64,000 nucleotides of DNA from Lentisphaeria bacterium UBA4640 (GCA_002405835.1 DHMO01000045.1:62001-126000), one strand, 5' to 3'; shown: positions 8,314-17,168, counted from the first letter of the stretch. Notes: a model not told the origin generated them from the letters alone. Program-made: numbers and translations.

Positions 8314-9067
8314 ATGCCATGATCATGCCGGCGAGCAGAAGCAGCGTTTCGGCGGAATAGCCGTAGAGGTCGAACATCCGTATTGTCGGCCGTCCGGTGC
8401 TGTGCAGGATGCTGTTCTTTTGAAGATGCGCGATTCCCTTTGCCAGCAGAAGCAGTACAACCGCCGCCGCAAAACATTTGAGGTGAAATGAAAGCAGTCC
8501 GATGAGCAGGAGCGTCGCCGCAGTCAGGATAAACGGCTGGTTCGGATTCTCTTCAGGGGCGGGGAGCAGAGGATCAAAGTCGTCCGCCGCACAGGTGACA
8601 AGTTCCATTCGCACGAGGTATGCGCAGGTGAAAATGAAGAGCAGGGTCAGCGGAGAGTGTGCCGTGATGAATCCGATTGCAGTCGCCCGGATCAGGTACA
8701 GACTGGCGAGAATGAAAAACGGGGTCATTTCCTTTTTCCATTCCAGTTTCTGCGTGAATGCCTCAGCCATGCCGGTATTCTGTACACGGAGTGTCAGATA
8801 GGCGGAAAGCGTTTTGAGTCCGCGCCAGTTTGTCGCGAGCTCCAGCGCGAGTGTCAGCGCCAGGGCCATGAGAAGCGCGGCGGCCAGTTCACCGAAGAAA
8901 AGGCGCGCGAATCCTGCGGCCAGAGCGGAGATTAATCCGACAGCTGCGCCGGCGAGCGGGAAAAGTTCCGCCCGAGGTTCCGCATCTTCCGATTGAAGTT
9001 TCAGCGAGAAAAAAACGTTCCAGGTCGCGGCGAACTGATCGCGGAGTTCCCTGTTCAGATTCATCAT
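8312..9067 (-). CDS. CobS-like polytopic membrane protein lacking the usual active-site motif
   Basis: A 251-residue membrane protein with about six hydrophobic segments. Two parts resemble cobalamin synthase CobS (adenosylcobinamide-GDP ribazoletransferase): the ELFPLAGAAVGLISALAAG segment near residues 34-52 and the C-terminal GRPTIRMFDLYGYSAETLLLLAG, which aligns with the GGvtGDvyGa..E region. The acidic HxDGLAD-type motif normally found between them is absent; in its place is ELATNWRGLKTLSAYL. It therefore may be a divergent CDP-alcohol-transferase-like enzyme rather than a cobalamin enzyme. It overlaps the stop of olsA by 4 bases (ATGA), so it is probably translated with the ornithine-lipid genes, which suggests a lipid head-group role. 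The family call is tentative. Confidence 0.45.
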   Translation of the reverse strand: MMNLNRELRDQFAATWNVFFSLKLQSEDAEPRAELFPLAGAAVGLISALAAGFARLFFGELAAALLMALALTLALELATNWRGLKTLSAYLTLRVQNTGMAEAFTQKLEWKKEMTPFFILASLYLIRATAIGFITAHSPLTLLFIFTCAYLVRMELVTCAADDFDPLLPAPEENPNQPFILTAATLLLIGLLSFHLKCFAAAVVLLLLAKGIAHLQKNSILHSTGRPTIRMFDLYGYSAETLLLLAGMIMA

Positions 9068-9837
9068 GATGCAGCCTCGATTCCTGTATGTTTGCGGTAT
9101 GCGTCGAGCATGAGTGCGCGCACCTGTTCCGCCAGCTGTTTGCGGTCGCCGCCGGTTTCCGGATGAACGAGCGGTTCCGGATAGACGTCCACATCAATTT
9201 CCCGCAGACCGAGCAGCTGCCAGACGTGCGGGAGCAGAGTCTGGTCGCCGAACCATGCGGGATTCATTCCGCCGCAGGGAACATGGTAGACGGTGATGAT
9301 CGGAAGCAGCGGTTTCCGGTCGGCGATGACCGCTTCGAACGGCGTCGATTTGAATGGAAGGAGCCCGTGAAGCCCATCGGTCGTGGTTCCTTCCGGATAG
9401 ACGATCAGGGGGACTCCGAGTTCGAGTGTATGTTCAAATTCCTTGAGTGTTGCGAGGGATTTTGCGGGAGATTTTCGGTCGATCCAGACCGGCTGGGAGA
9501 GCCCGATGTAAGAGCCGAAAAAGAACCAGTCGCGGATTTCTTTCTTCGGCGCGAAGCGGACGCCGGTCAGTGAGGCGTGCACGAGAATATCCACATAACT
9601 CTGATGATTGGAGACGAGCAGAATTCCTTTTTCCTCCGGCATGGTTCCGTGAATGCTGACGCGGATATTGAGGATGCGGAGAATTCCGCGCGCCCATTCT
9701 CCGGCGAGCTGTGCGCCTAGAGCGATTTTTTCCTCGCGCGTTTTCCCGATGAAGCGGAGTACGGTTTTGAGCTGCATCCACGGGAACCAGATCAGCAGAC
9801 GGAGAATGCGGGAGATTTTGCGGAAGAAGCTCAGCAT
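9064..9837 (-). CDS. olsA: 1-acyl-glycerol-3-phosphate acyltransferase family, OlsA-like (lyso-ornithine lipid acyltransferase)
   Basis: 257 residues of the PlsC/LPLAT family. A hydrophobic N-terminus (about 10-30) is followed by the catalytic NHQSYVD (77-83), a second motif at WIDRKS (118-123) and EGTTTDG from residue 149. It would add an acyl chain to a lysolipid at the inner membrane. Placement immediately after an OlsB-like N-acyltransferase, with a 7-base overlap, argues for the second step of ornithine-lipid synthesis rather than phosphatidic acid synthesis, though PlsC itself remains possible. The start at 9837 was chosen because the reading frame upstream of it only shadows olsB. Confidence 0.75.
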   Translation of the reverse strand: MLSFFRKISRILRLLIWFPWMQLKTVLRFIGKTREEKIALGAQLAGEWARGILRILNIRVSIHGTMPEEKGILLVSNHQSYVDILVHASLTGVRFAPKKEIRDWFFFGSYIGLSQPVWIDRKSPAKSLATLKEFEHTLELGVPLIVYPEGTTTDGLHGLLPFKSTPFEAVIADRKPLLPIITVYHVPCGGMNPAWFGDQTLLPHVWQLLGLREIDVDVYPEPLVHPETGGDRKQLAEQVRALMLDAYRKHTGIEAAS

Positions 9838-10673
9838 GTCGCGCACGTCTTTTCCGCAGGAACCGAGAGTTCCACATTGAAATGTCTGGTGTAGCGTTCC
9901 GGCAGCTTTGCCACGTCGAGAACGATGAAGAAGTCGATGGTTCCGAACAGCGGATCGAAGAGCGGTTCTCCGCAGATTTTCGCTCCTAGCCGGAGGTATC
10001 CTTTGAAGAGCGGGGGGATGAGCGAACGGACGGAGACCACGTTTTTCGCCGCTTCCTCCATTTCCTCTGCGGAGGGACGCCGCATGGCATATCCCGGCTG
10101 CGGAGTTGCGTGAATGGAATCGGAGAGATTGCCGAGTTTGACGAGATGATCGTAAATCATCCAGCCGTGCGCGGGATTGGTTGTTTCGAGGCTGACGCAT
10201 CCGAGAAGATAGCGTTGTCTGCTCCGGTGAATGAGTTCCGAAATTCCGCTCCAGAGGAGCGCCACGACGGTTCCGTTTCTGGATTCGGGAGCCACACAGG
10301 TGCGTCCGACTTCGATTGCGAGCGGAGTGATCGGTTCGAGTCCTTCGATATGGAATTCCTGTTCGGAATAGAATCCGAGTCTGGAGTGTGCCGCGATTGC
10401 GCCGAAATGAATGCGGTAGGTTCCGACGATTTCCCCGTTGTCCTTCCGGACAACGATGAGATGGAGACAACTGTCGTCGAATTCATCTTTGTCAATCCCG
10501 TCGCGCAGATCTTTGAGTCCTTTTCCCTGTTCGAGGTTGAAGACGCGGTAACGCAGGCGGAAGACGGCTTCCAGTTCTTCACCGGAGAGAGCGAATTTTA
10601 TGAGATACTGATCTTTTTCCGCGATAACGGGCGGATCTGCGACGAGTTTTCTGAATTCTTCCAGACTGTTCAT
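9831..10673 (-). CDS. olsB: OlsB-like N-acyltransferase (GNAT fold)
   Basis: A 280-residue GNAT-type acyltransferase related to autoinducer synthases and OlsB (ornithine-acyl-ACP N-acyltransferase). Typical features are the LRYRVFNLEQG segment near residue 40, the acidic DEFDD stretch and the ALAIEVGRTCV-like core (here LAIEVGRTCVAPESR). OlsB links a 3-hydroxy fatty acid from ACP to the alpha-amino group of ornithine, giving lyso-ornithine lipid. The next gene supplies the expected second acyltransferase. Another amino acid could be the acceptor, since glycine- and lysine-lipid synthases share this fold. The promoter at 10721-10748 and a GGGGAG ribosome site support the start. Confidence 0.75.
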   Translation of the reverse strand: MNSLEEFRKLVADPPVIAEKDQYLIKFALSGEELEAVFRLRYRVFNLEQGKGLKDLRDGIDKDEFDDSCLHLIVVRKDNGEIVGTYRIHFGAIAAHSRLGFYSEQEFHIEGLEPITPLAIEVGRTCVAPESRNGTVVALLWSGISELIHRSRQRYLLGCVSLETTNPAHGWMIYDHLVKLGNLSDSIHATPQPGYAMRRPSAEEMEEAAKNVVSVRSLIPPLFKGYLRLGAKICGEPLFDPLFGTIDFFIVLDVAKLPERYTRHFNVELSVPAEKTCATC

Positions 10674-10720
10674 TTTTGACTCTCCCCATGCCTTGTTCCT
10701 GGATTTTCAATATTTTCGTT

Positions 10721-10748
10721 ACTATAAACGTTTTTCGGAAAAACTCAA
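10721..10748 (-). promoter_or_regulatory. Putative olsBA promoter
   Basis: Minus strand TTGAGT (10748-10743), a 16-base spacer and TATAGT (10726-10721), about 48 bases before the olsB ATG. It lies back to back with the promoter for the zinc-ribbon gene. Confidence 0.5.
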
Positions 10749-10820
10749 ATTGATTTTGTTCGTTTTCCGTTAAAGTTTTTTATGTTTTCCTCAATTCTTT
10801 CATTTTTTCCTGATTCGCGG

Positions 10821-10848
10821 TTGATTTTTCCTTTTGAACGGCTATCTT
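10821..10848 (+). promoter_or_regulatory. Putative promoter of the zinc-ribbon protein gene
   Basis: TTGATT (10821-10826), a 16-base spacer and TATCTT (10843-10848), about 31 bases before the ATG at 10880. Confidence 0.45.
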
Positions 10849-10879
10849 GCCTTATCAGCAAATGAAAGGAACTGACGCC

Positions 10880-11581
10880 ATGAACGAATGGATTACGGAC
10901 TTGCTCGCGCTTCAGGATCTCGATATGAAGATCCGCAATCTCAAACTCAGAATCGATACAATTCCGGCAGAAAAGAAACGTCTGAATTCACTCGTCAAAG
11001 ATGCCATGGACGACGTTGAGGTCGCCAAGGACGGCTTGCGCAGAATCGAGCGCAGCATCAGGGATCAGGAAGGCGAAGCGGAAAAACTCAACGAGGCTTC
11101 CCGGAAACTTCTCACGCAGTCGGCGATGGTCAAGAAAAACAACGAATATCAGGCGATGATGGCGGATATCGAGGCGAAGAAGAAGGCGATTTCCGATATT
11201 GAAACAAAAATTCTCGAACTGCTGGATCAGGCCGAAGAACAGCAGAAAAACGTTGCGGCGGCGGAGAAAGAGCTTGCTGTGACTCAGAAAACCGTCAAAG
11301 CGGAAATGACGGATCTCGTCGAGCTCAAACAGGAGCTTGAAGAGGATATTTCGGAAAAACTCAAACTCCGCAAAGCGTATGAATCCAAAGTTGATACGCA
11401 GACCCTCAACGTCTATCATCGCCTGCTTGAGGGCGGAAAAGGCGAGCCGGTCGCGATGATCAACCAGGGCGTTTGCGGCTACTGCCGTCTCCGCGTCCCG
11501 CCGCAGACGGTCAACAATGCCAAGAAGGGAATTCTGACACTCTGCGACAACTGTTCGCATATTCTTTATCTGCACAGCTGA
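10880..11581 (+). CDS. Coiled-coil protein with C4 zinc ribbon (CT398/FlgZ-like)
   Basis: A 233-residue protein. About residues 5-175 form a long antiparallel coiled coil rich in Glu, Lys and Ala, and the C-terminus holds a zinc ribbon with ligands in CGYC and CDNC separated by about 23 residues. This is the architecture of the Chlamydia CT398 / Helicobacter HP0958 group, which is widespread and implicated variously in sigma-54, secretion or flagellar contexts. No flagellar gene is seen here. The start at 10880 is chosen over an upstream in-frame ATG because AAAGGA at 10865-10870 is correctly spaced and the predicted promoter lies across the longer version. Confidence 0.8.
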   Translation: MNEWITDLLALQDLDMKIRNLKLRIDTIPAEKKRLNSLVKDAMDDVEVAKDGLRRIERSIRDQEGEAEKLNEASRKLLTQSAMVKKNNEYQAMMADIEAKKKAISDIETKILELLDQAEEQQKNVAAAEKELAVTQKTVKAEMTDLVELKQELEEDISEKLKLRKAYESKVDTQTLNVYHRLLEGGKGEPVAMINQGVCGYCRLRVPPQTVNNAKKGILTLCDNCSHILYLHS

Positions 11582-11642
11582 CGATTTGCGGAAAAGTCAT
11601 GCGCTAAATTGACTGTTTTATGAAGAATCTCAACTGTTCGAC

Positions 11643-11670
11643 TTGCAACTTGTAAACCAGTCGGTATTGT
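11643..11670 (+). promoter_or_regulatory. Putative fucI promoter
   Basis: TTGCAA (11643-11648), a 16-base spacer and TATTGT (11665-11670), about 57 bases before the fucI ATG. Confidence 0.35.
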
Positions 11671-11726
11671 ATCTGATGAATAAAAACGTTCTCAGATGCA
11701 AACCGAATTAAAAAAGGAGTACGGTT

Positions 11727-13550
11727 ATGGCAGTGAAAACTCAGAAGAAAACAGTCAAGGCTGCGCAGACGGCCGGACCGGTGATCAAGGTTGCCGAGCA
11801 CCCGAAAGTCGGGATTCGTCCCACGATTGACGGCAGAAGAAAAGGGATTCGCGAGTCGCTCGAAGAACAGACCATGCAGATGGCGCGTTCGGCGGCTGAA
11901 CTCATCAGCTCCACACTTCGTCATCCGGACGGCGCTCCGGTCGAATGTGTCATTGCGGACACCACGATCGGCGGTGTTGCGGAAGCGGCCGCATGTGCGG
12001 ACAAATTCCGCCGCGAAAACGTCGGAGTTTCCCTGACCGTGACGCCCTGCTGGTGCTACGGCTCCGAAACCATGGATATGGATCCGCAGACCCCGAAAGC
12101 GATCTGGGGCTTCAACGGAACGGAGCGTCCCGGTGCGGTTTATCTCGCCGCAGTTCTCGCCGCTCATTCTCAGAAAGGCATTCCCGCATTCGGCATCTAT
12201 GGACGCGATGTGCAGGAGAAGGACGTCAAGGAGATTCCGGAAGACGTCAAGGAAAAAATCCTCCGCTTTGTGCGCGCCGGACTCGCGGTTGCCAATATGC
12301 GCGGCAAGAGCTACCTCTCCATGGGCAGTGTCGCCATGGGTATCGCGGGTTCCATTGTGAACCCCGATTTCTTTGAAAAATATCTCGGAATGCGCTGCGA
12401 ATCGGTTGATCAGTGCGAAATCATCCGCCGCGTTCAGGAGAATATCTATGATCCGGAAGAGTACAAGCGCGCGATTGACTGGATCAAGAAAAACTGCAAG
12501 GAAAACAAGGACATCTACAACGGCAAAGCCGGAAAATCCCGCAAAGAACAGAACGAAATCTGGGAATTCCTCGCCAAGATGACCATTATCGGCCGTGACC
12601 TCATGGTCGGCAACGAAAAGCTCGCGGAAATGGGCTTTGTGGAAGAATCCTGCGGACACAACGCCATCGCCGGCGGCTTCCAGGGACAGCGCCAGTGGAC
12701 GGATTTCATGCCCAACGGCGACTTCATGGAAACGATCCTCAACTCCTCCTTCGACTGGAACGGCATCCGCAAGCCGTTCGTTCTCGCAACGGAAAACGAC
12801 GCCTGCAACGGCGTTGCGATGCTGTTCGCCCACCTGCTGACCTGCACAGCCTCCGGATTCTCCGACGTCCGCACCTACTGGAGCCCGGAAGCGATCAAAA
12901 AGGCAACCGGCAAGAAGGTCAATGTCCCCGGTCTGATTCACCTCATCAATTCCGGCGCGACCACGATGGACGCCACCGGCAAGCAGCGCAAAGACGGCAA
13001 GCCCGCGATGAAGCCCTTCTGGGAAATCACCGAGAAGGAGGCGAAAGCCTGTGTGGATTCTGTTGAGTGGACGCCCGCAAACCTCGGTTACTTCCGCGGC
13101 GGCGGATTCTCCAGCCGTTTCCTCACGGAAGGCGGAATGCCGCTTACGATGATCCGTCTGAACATAGTCGCGGGACTCGGTCCGGTTCTTCAGATTGCGG
13201 AAGGCGAGACCGCTGTTCTTCCGAAAGATGTTCATGACAAACTTGACCAGCGTACCGATCCGGGCTGGCCGACCACCTGGTTCATCCCGAGACTCGATGA
13301 AACGAATCCGGCGTTCAAGGATGTCTACAGCGTCATGGCGCACTGGGGAGCAAACCACGGCGCGTTCTGCTACGGTCACATCGGCGCGGATCTGATCACG
13401 CTTGCTTCGATGCTTCGCATTCCGGTCTGCATGCACAACGTTCCCGAGGACAAGATTTTCCGTCCGTCCGCATGGAACTCTTTCGGCACGAAGGATCTTG
13501 AGGGAGCGGATTTCCGCGCCTGCAAGAACTTCGGTCCGGTTTACAAGTGA
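11727..13550 (+). CDS. fucI: L-fucose isomerase
   Basis: Converts L-fucose to L-fuculose (and usually D-arabinose to D-ribulose). The 607 residues match E. coli FucI closely over most of the length: KVGIRPTIDGRRKGIRESLE near the start, LTVTPCWCYGSETMDMDP, the KAIWGFNGTERPGAVYLAA segment, the VATENDACNG-type active-site segment, and the VYSVMAHWGANHG and MLRIPVCMHN segments at the end. It has an extra 25 or so residues at the N-terminus. AGGAG at 11716-11720 supports the start. No fuculokinase or aldolase gene adjoins it. A second, more distant isomerase lies at 27821. Confidence 0.96.
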   Translation: MAVKTQKKTVKAAQTAGPVIKVAEHPKVGIRPTIDGRRKGIRESLEEQTMQMARSAAELISSTLRHPDGAPVECVIADTTIGGVAEAAACADKFRRENVGVSLTVTPCWCYGSETMDMDPQTPKAIWGFNGTERPGAVYLAAVLAAHSQKGIPAFGIYGRDVQEKDVKEIPEDVKEKILRFVRAGLAVANMRGKSYLSMGSVAMGIAGSIVNPDFFEKYLGMRCESVDQCEIIRRVQENIYDPEEYKRAIDWIKKNCKENKDIYNGKAGKSRKEQNEIWEFLAKMTIIGRDLMVGNEKLAEMGFVEESCGHNAIAGGFQGQRQWTDFMPNGDFMETILNSSFDWNGIRKPFVLATENDACNGVAMLFAHLLTCTASGFSDVRTYWSPEAIKKATGKKVNVPGLIHLINSGATTMDATGKQRKDGKPAMKPFWEITEKEAKACVDSVEWTPANLGYFRGGGFSSRFLTEGGMPLTMIRLNIVAGLGPVLQIAEGETAVLPKDVHDKLDQRTDPGWPTTWFIPRLDETNPAFKDVYSVMAHWGANHGAFCYGHIGADLITLASMLRIPVCMHNVPEDKIFRPSAWNSFGTKDLEGADFRACKNFGPVYK

Positions 13551-13563
13551 TCATACCGTGAAT

Positions 13564-13603
13564 TTTACTCCAGTTCCGTGCTTAATGCCGGGACTGGAGT
13601 AAA
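13564..13603. terminator. Hairpin between convergent fucI and HlyD-type gene
   Basis: A 14-base-pair stem with one G-T pair (13564-13577 with 13590-13603) around a 12-base loop, with short T and A runs on either side, so it may work in both directions. Confidence 0.6.
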
Positions 13604-13676
13604 TAGTTTTGTACAGATAAAATATCGATTTTTTGTTCTGCTTACGGTTTTCCCCGAATTATGCTGAAAGACGGTT

Positions 13677-14732
13677 CTAGTTTTTAATGGCGTCGTTTTT
13701 TTCGAGGAGAAAGAGCTGCCAGAAGAATTGGCGGACCGGGTGCGATGGAGTGTCGATCGTGACAAAGGCGCTTCCGCCGGGAGTAAGTGTTCGTGTCGGC
13801 GGATTCAAAATCCGGATCTGAACGGGGAAACGCTGCGGAAGAAGAAACCATTCGTTTTCCTTTTCCACCTGCGGAAGTCCCGTGGAGGCGGATACGCGGC
13901 GTTCTGCACTCCAGCCGGTCTCCTCGACAACGCCCTCCAGTTCCAGTCCCGGGTACTGCCAGAGCCAGATTCTGGCATGCTGACCGCGGCGGATGCCGGA
14001 GAGTTCGTTCTCCTTGAAGTTCGCCTGAACCCACCATACGGAAGAATCAACAAAACCGAACAGGACTTCGCCGGGTTCGTAATATCCGCCCGGAGAGAGC
14101 GTCATGTTGGTTACAAAACCGTCGCTGAGCGCCCGGACTACCGTCAGCCCCTGGTTGATTTTGGCCGTTTCCAACTGAGTTTCCAGATTCCGGATGAGCG
14201 CCCGCGCCGACTCCGCGTCGTGAGTCAGGGCTCGAAGTGTGCTCCGGGCGGAGTCCAGCTGTGCTTCGGCGGCTTCACGGGTATAGCGCTGACCGACGGC
14301 ATATTCCTGTGAGACTGCAGCTCCGCTGTACATCTGATCTGCGGCATTGGAGAGGTAAACAGCATTTTTTTTCAGCGCTTCGAGCCGCCGGACATCGGCG
14401 CGCCCCGCGTCAATCCGGGCTTCCGTTGCAAGGAGAGCCGCCTTCTGCGATTCAAGTTGATATTCCAGTTCCTTCACTTTCAGCTGATAGGGTGCCTGAA
14501 AGATTGTAAAGAGCGGATCGCCCTTCTTTACAAACTGATTGTTGCGGACATGGATTTCCGTAATGTATCCGGCGACCAGTGCGGAAACGGGACGGGTGTT
14601 TGCAATTACAAATGCATTCTGAGTGAACGGCTGAAGATGCCAGTAGAAGTAGTAGGCCGTTGCGGCGGCGAGAATGGAACACGTCGCGATCATCAGCAGG
14701 TAGTGGCGGATCCAGTTGAAGAATTTTTTCAT
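13677..14732 (-). CDS. HlyD/EmrA-type membrane fusion protein
   Basis: A 351-residue periplasmic adaptor with one N-terminal membrane segment (about 11-31), a split lipoyl domain (SALVAGYITEIHVRNNQFVKKGDPLF and, after the hairpin, VRALSDGFVTNMTLSPGGYYEPG), a coiled-coil hairpin in between and a C-terminal beta-barrel. The type is AaeA/YibH-like, which pair with FUSC membrane proteins. That fits the gene upstream, whose stop overlaps this start by 4 bases (ATGA at 14732-14729). No outer-membrane TolC-type partner is present. The exported compound is unknown. Confidence 0.85.
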   Translation of the reverse strand: MKKFFNWIRHYLLMIATCSILAAATAYYFYWHLQPFTQNAFVIANTRPVSALVAGYITEIHVRNNQFVKKGDPLFTIFQAPYQLKVKELEYQLESQKAALLATEARIDAGRADVRRLEALKKNAVYLSNAADQMYSGAAVSQEYAVGQRYTREAAEAQLDSARSTLRALTHDAESARALIRNLETQLETAKINQGLTVVRALSDGFVTNMTLSPGGYYEPGEVLFGFVDSSVWWVQANFKENELSGIRRGQHARIWLWQYPGLELEGVVEETGWSAERRVSASTGLPQVEKENEWFLLPQRFPVQIRILNPPTRTLTPGGSAFVTIDTPSHPVRQFFWQLFLLEKNDAIKN

Positions 14733-15724
14733 GCGGCCTCCTTGTTCTCCGTGCGGCTGTCCGGAAGAAAGAAATGTTCATAAAGCATCATGATCAAAAT
14801 CCCGATGACGCTGGCGAGACTGCGCGAACAGAGCATCTGCATGAAGTTCATCGTGCCGCCATCGCCTGTTGCAATATCCGCGTAAATCGCAAAAGTCATC
14901 AGAAAAATGACCGTGAAGGCAAAGTAGCTTCCCGTATAGTAGAGCAGGAAAAATCCGAAACCGCAGATCAGGGGGATAAGATATGTCATGCGGCAGTCGA
15001 AATAGGCGAAACAGGCAAGATAGAGTCCGCAGAAGAGCAGTCCCAGCGGTGTGGAGAAAATACGGGTGCGGGCAATTTCGATGGCGTCGCGTCCGGAGTT
15101 GACTCCGTTGTAAATCATCGCCATGCTGAACACAATCCAGAGTCCCTGCGGAAAATGAAGAGCGCGCATCAGGTAGATGCCGAGTCCGTACATGACGGCA
15201 ATGCGGAGCGCCTGAGTTTTCGTATATGCTCCGGGAAGTTCAAATTCCCATTTGTTCTGATAGTGAATAAGCCCGATTGCCGAGGTTGCGAGCATGACCG
15301 CCGCTCCGGTGAACATCAGATCGAAAATCCTGCTTGCGGAGGCGTGAAAATTCGGCGGGGCGGCAAGTCCGATAGTTCCGATCAGAAGAGCCGTCGAAGC
15401 GGTGACCTTGCTTCGTATCATGCTGAGCATGAAAAAGATATAGAGTCCAGGAATCAGAACCTGCAAAAACTTTTCCGGTTCACAGATCCCCAGCAGAAAC
15501 TGAAGCATTCCGGCATTGAAAAGAGTCTTCAGAGTTACCCGCAGACGGCTTTCGCAGGAGCGGATGTCGTAGAGCTGTCCGGTGAGGAGAAATGCTCCGC
15601 TTACAAGCATGAGGTTGCTGTGCGGCAGATGGAAGAAAATCCAGAAAAAGGCCGCACAGCCGCCCGCTGTTGTCAGCACAAGTGCGTGATTTACGGAACG
15701 GATAAGTTCTCTGTGTTCTGCCAT
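14729..15724 (-). CDS. FUSC-like / AaeB-like integral membrane transporter
   Basis: A 331-residue membrane protein with about ten hydrophobic segments in two sets separated near YTKTQALRIAVMYG, resembling the DUF2955/FUSC group of aromatic-acid and drug efflux proteins. It is shorter than AaeB (about 650) and lacks its large cytoplasmic domains. Being translationally coupled to an AaeA-like adaptor, it probably forms a two-part export pump with it. The substrate is not known. It starts 20 bases after the mscS-type gene. Confidence 0.68.
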   Translation of the reverse strand: MAEHRELIRSVNHALVLTTAGGCAAFFWIFFHLPHSNLMLVSGAFLLTGQLYDIRSCESRLRVTLKTLFNAGMLQFLLGICEPEKFLQVLIPGLYIFFMLSMIRSKVTASTALLIGTIGLAAPPNFHASASRIFDLMFTGAAVMLATSAIGLIHYQNKWEFELPGAYTKTQALRIAVMYGLGIYLMRALHFPQGLWIVFSMAMIYNGVNSGRDAIEIARTRIFSTPLGLLFCGLYLACFAYFDCRMTYLIPLICGFGFFLLYYTGSYFAFTVIFLMTFAIYADIATGDGGTMNFMQMLCSRSLASVIGILIMMLYEHFFLPDSRTENKEAA

Positions 15725-15744
15725 TTCCCGCCTCCATTCAAAAA

Positions 15745-17028
15745 TCAGGACCGCATGATGCGCAGTTCCGGTGTGGCGCCGCTGTCGGTGCGCAGATAAA
15801 GAGTCTGGGTCTTGTAGGCAAAATTCAGCTTTTCTTCAGCGAAACGTTTGAGAATTGCCATGAAAAGTTCGGTCCGCCAAGTCTCTTCCTGTGCAAAAGA
15901 TTCCGTTTTGAGCCAGAGGATGACCGTGATGTTCAAAGCGGAATCGGCGAGCTTTGAAAAAAAGATCCGCGGGGAATATCCGGGACGGTCGGTGCCGTGA
16001 AAGTTGTCGGTGATTTCATGGAGAATCTGGATCGCGCGCGTCATCTGTTCCGGCGTGGTGTCGCAGGTCATGCCGAGATCAAACATCAGTTTGAGATGAT
16101 TCTTCAGATTGATGTTGCGGACCGGACTGGTGGTGAGCAGACTGTTCGGAAGTGTGTAGACGGATTCATCATCGGCGATGATTTTTGTGCTGCGCATTCC
16201 GACTTCACAGACAACTCCCTCGATGCCGCCGGTCTGAATGCGGTCGCCGAGTTTGAACGGGCGGTCGAACAGAATGACGATCGTTCCGAAAAAGTTGGAG
16301 AGCGTATCTTTTGCGGCGAGCGCGGCGCCGAGCCCGAGCACACCCGCGCCGGCAAGCAGAGCGGTGATGTTGATCTTGAAAATGCTCTGTCCGATAAACA
16401 GAATCGTCGTGGCAAAAACGAGAATCCGCATGATGTCGCGAAGCACTTTGACCATGAGATCGTCAAGGTTGTTGTCTTCTCTCTGCGCAAAGTTCCGCAG
16501 ATGACGGTCGATTACTCCGACGAGGTTCAGTGCCGCCCATGCCGTGATCATGGTGAGTACGGTGAAGAAAAAGCGGATGTCATACAAAAAAACGGTTCGT
16601 TCGAAGCTCGCGAGGATCGGGCAGAAGGAGACGAAGAGGGCGGTTACACCGAGTCCGAGGAAGAACGGCGCATTGAGTGCGGCGAGCACTTCACGGAGCA
16701 GCGGATGACGCGGAGTTTCTTTCTGTTTTCGCAGAAGGCGTCCGCTCACATATCCTCCAAGCGCAATGACGGCGACGGCAGCAAATGCGGTCAGCAGAGA
16801 TTTGAGCAGAGTATCACCTTGTGCGGAGAACCAGCGGTTGACGGTTTTTTCCTTCTGAAAGAAAAAATGTTCCAGCTGATCGGGTGAAAGATCCGCCGGA
16901 TTGATTCCTTCCGGAACTTTTGCATTCAGCCATTCCGTGCGCTGTCGTTCCAGATTTTTTTGTTCATTTTCCGCGAATCCGCCCGGCGCGGCAAGCGCCA
17001 GCAGGAGTATGAAGATGATAATACGCAT
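15745..17028 (-). CDS. MscS-family mechanosensitive channel
   Basis: 427 residues with a cleavable signal peptide (about 1-19), a short periplasmic part, about four membrane helices and the MscS core. The pore helix segment ITALLAGAGVLGLGAALAAKDTLSNFFGTIVILFDRPFKLGD is well conserved, with the small-residue packing expected for TM3, followed by the beta domain and a C-terminal alpha/beta domain. It would open under membrane tension to release solutes during hypo-osmotic shock. It heads a three-gene operon with a FUSC-type protein and an adaptor, an uncommon pairing. Promoter at 17063-17090; a G-rich ribosome site precedes the ATG. Confidence 0.92.
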   Translation of the reverse strand: MRIIIFILLLALAAPGGFAENEQKNLERQRTEWLNAKVPEGINPADLSPDQLEHFFFQKEKTVNRWFSAQGDTLLKSLLTAFAAVAVIALGGYVSGRLLRKQKETPRHPLLREVLAALNAPFFLGLGVTALFVSFCPILASFERTVFLYDIRFFFTVLTMITAWAALNLVGVIDRHLRNFAQREDNNLDDLMVKVLRDIMRILVFATTILFIGQSIFKINITALLAGAGVLGLGAALAAKDTLSNFFGTIVILFDRPFKLGDRIQTGGIEGVVCEVGMRSTKIIADDESVYTLPNSLLTTSPVRNINLKNHLKLMFDLGMTCDTTPEQMTRAIQILHEITDNFHGTDRPGYSPRIFFSKLADSALNITVILWLKTESFAQEETWRTELFMAILKRFAEEKLNFAYKTQTLYLRTDSGATPELRIMRS

Positions 17029-17062
17029 GAGAATTCCCCCCGGATTTCATGTTATCGGAACC

Positions 17063-17090
17063 AATATAACATCTGCAGGAGAAATTGCAA
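17063..17090 (-). promoter_or_regulatory. Putative promoter of the mscS-type operon
   Basis: Minus strand TTGCAA (17090-17085), a 16-base spacer and TATATT (17068-17063), about 35 bases before the ATG at 17028. Confidence 0.55.
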
Positions 17091-17139
17091 ATCCTTTTCC
17101 CTTGCATTTTCTGTTTTTAATTTTTTTATTTTATTCTTC

Positions 17140-17168
17140 TTGACTTTTTCCTTTTGCTGATGTATCTT
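17140..17168 (+). promoter_or_regulatory. Putative promoter of the glycosidase-pseudopilin operon
   Basis: TTGACT (17140-17145), a 17-base spacer and TATCTT (17163-17168). Predicted transcription start near 17175, directly before the palindromes at 17179-17202. Confidence 0.55.

Noticed and set aside
9838..10470. Long N-terminal extension of the olsA frame
   Set aside because: This part lies inside olsB in another frame and codes for nothing family-like; the conserved acyltransferase begins at 9837.
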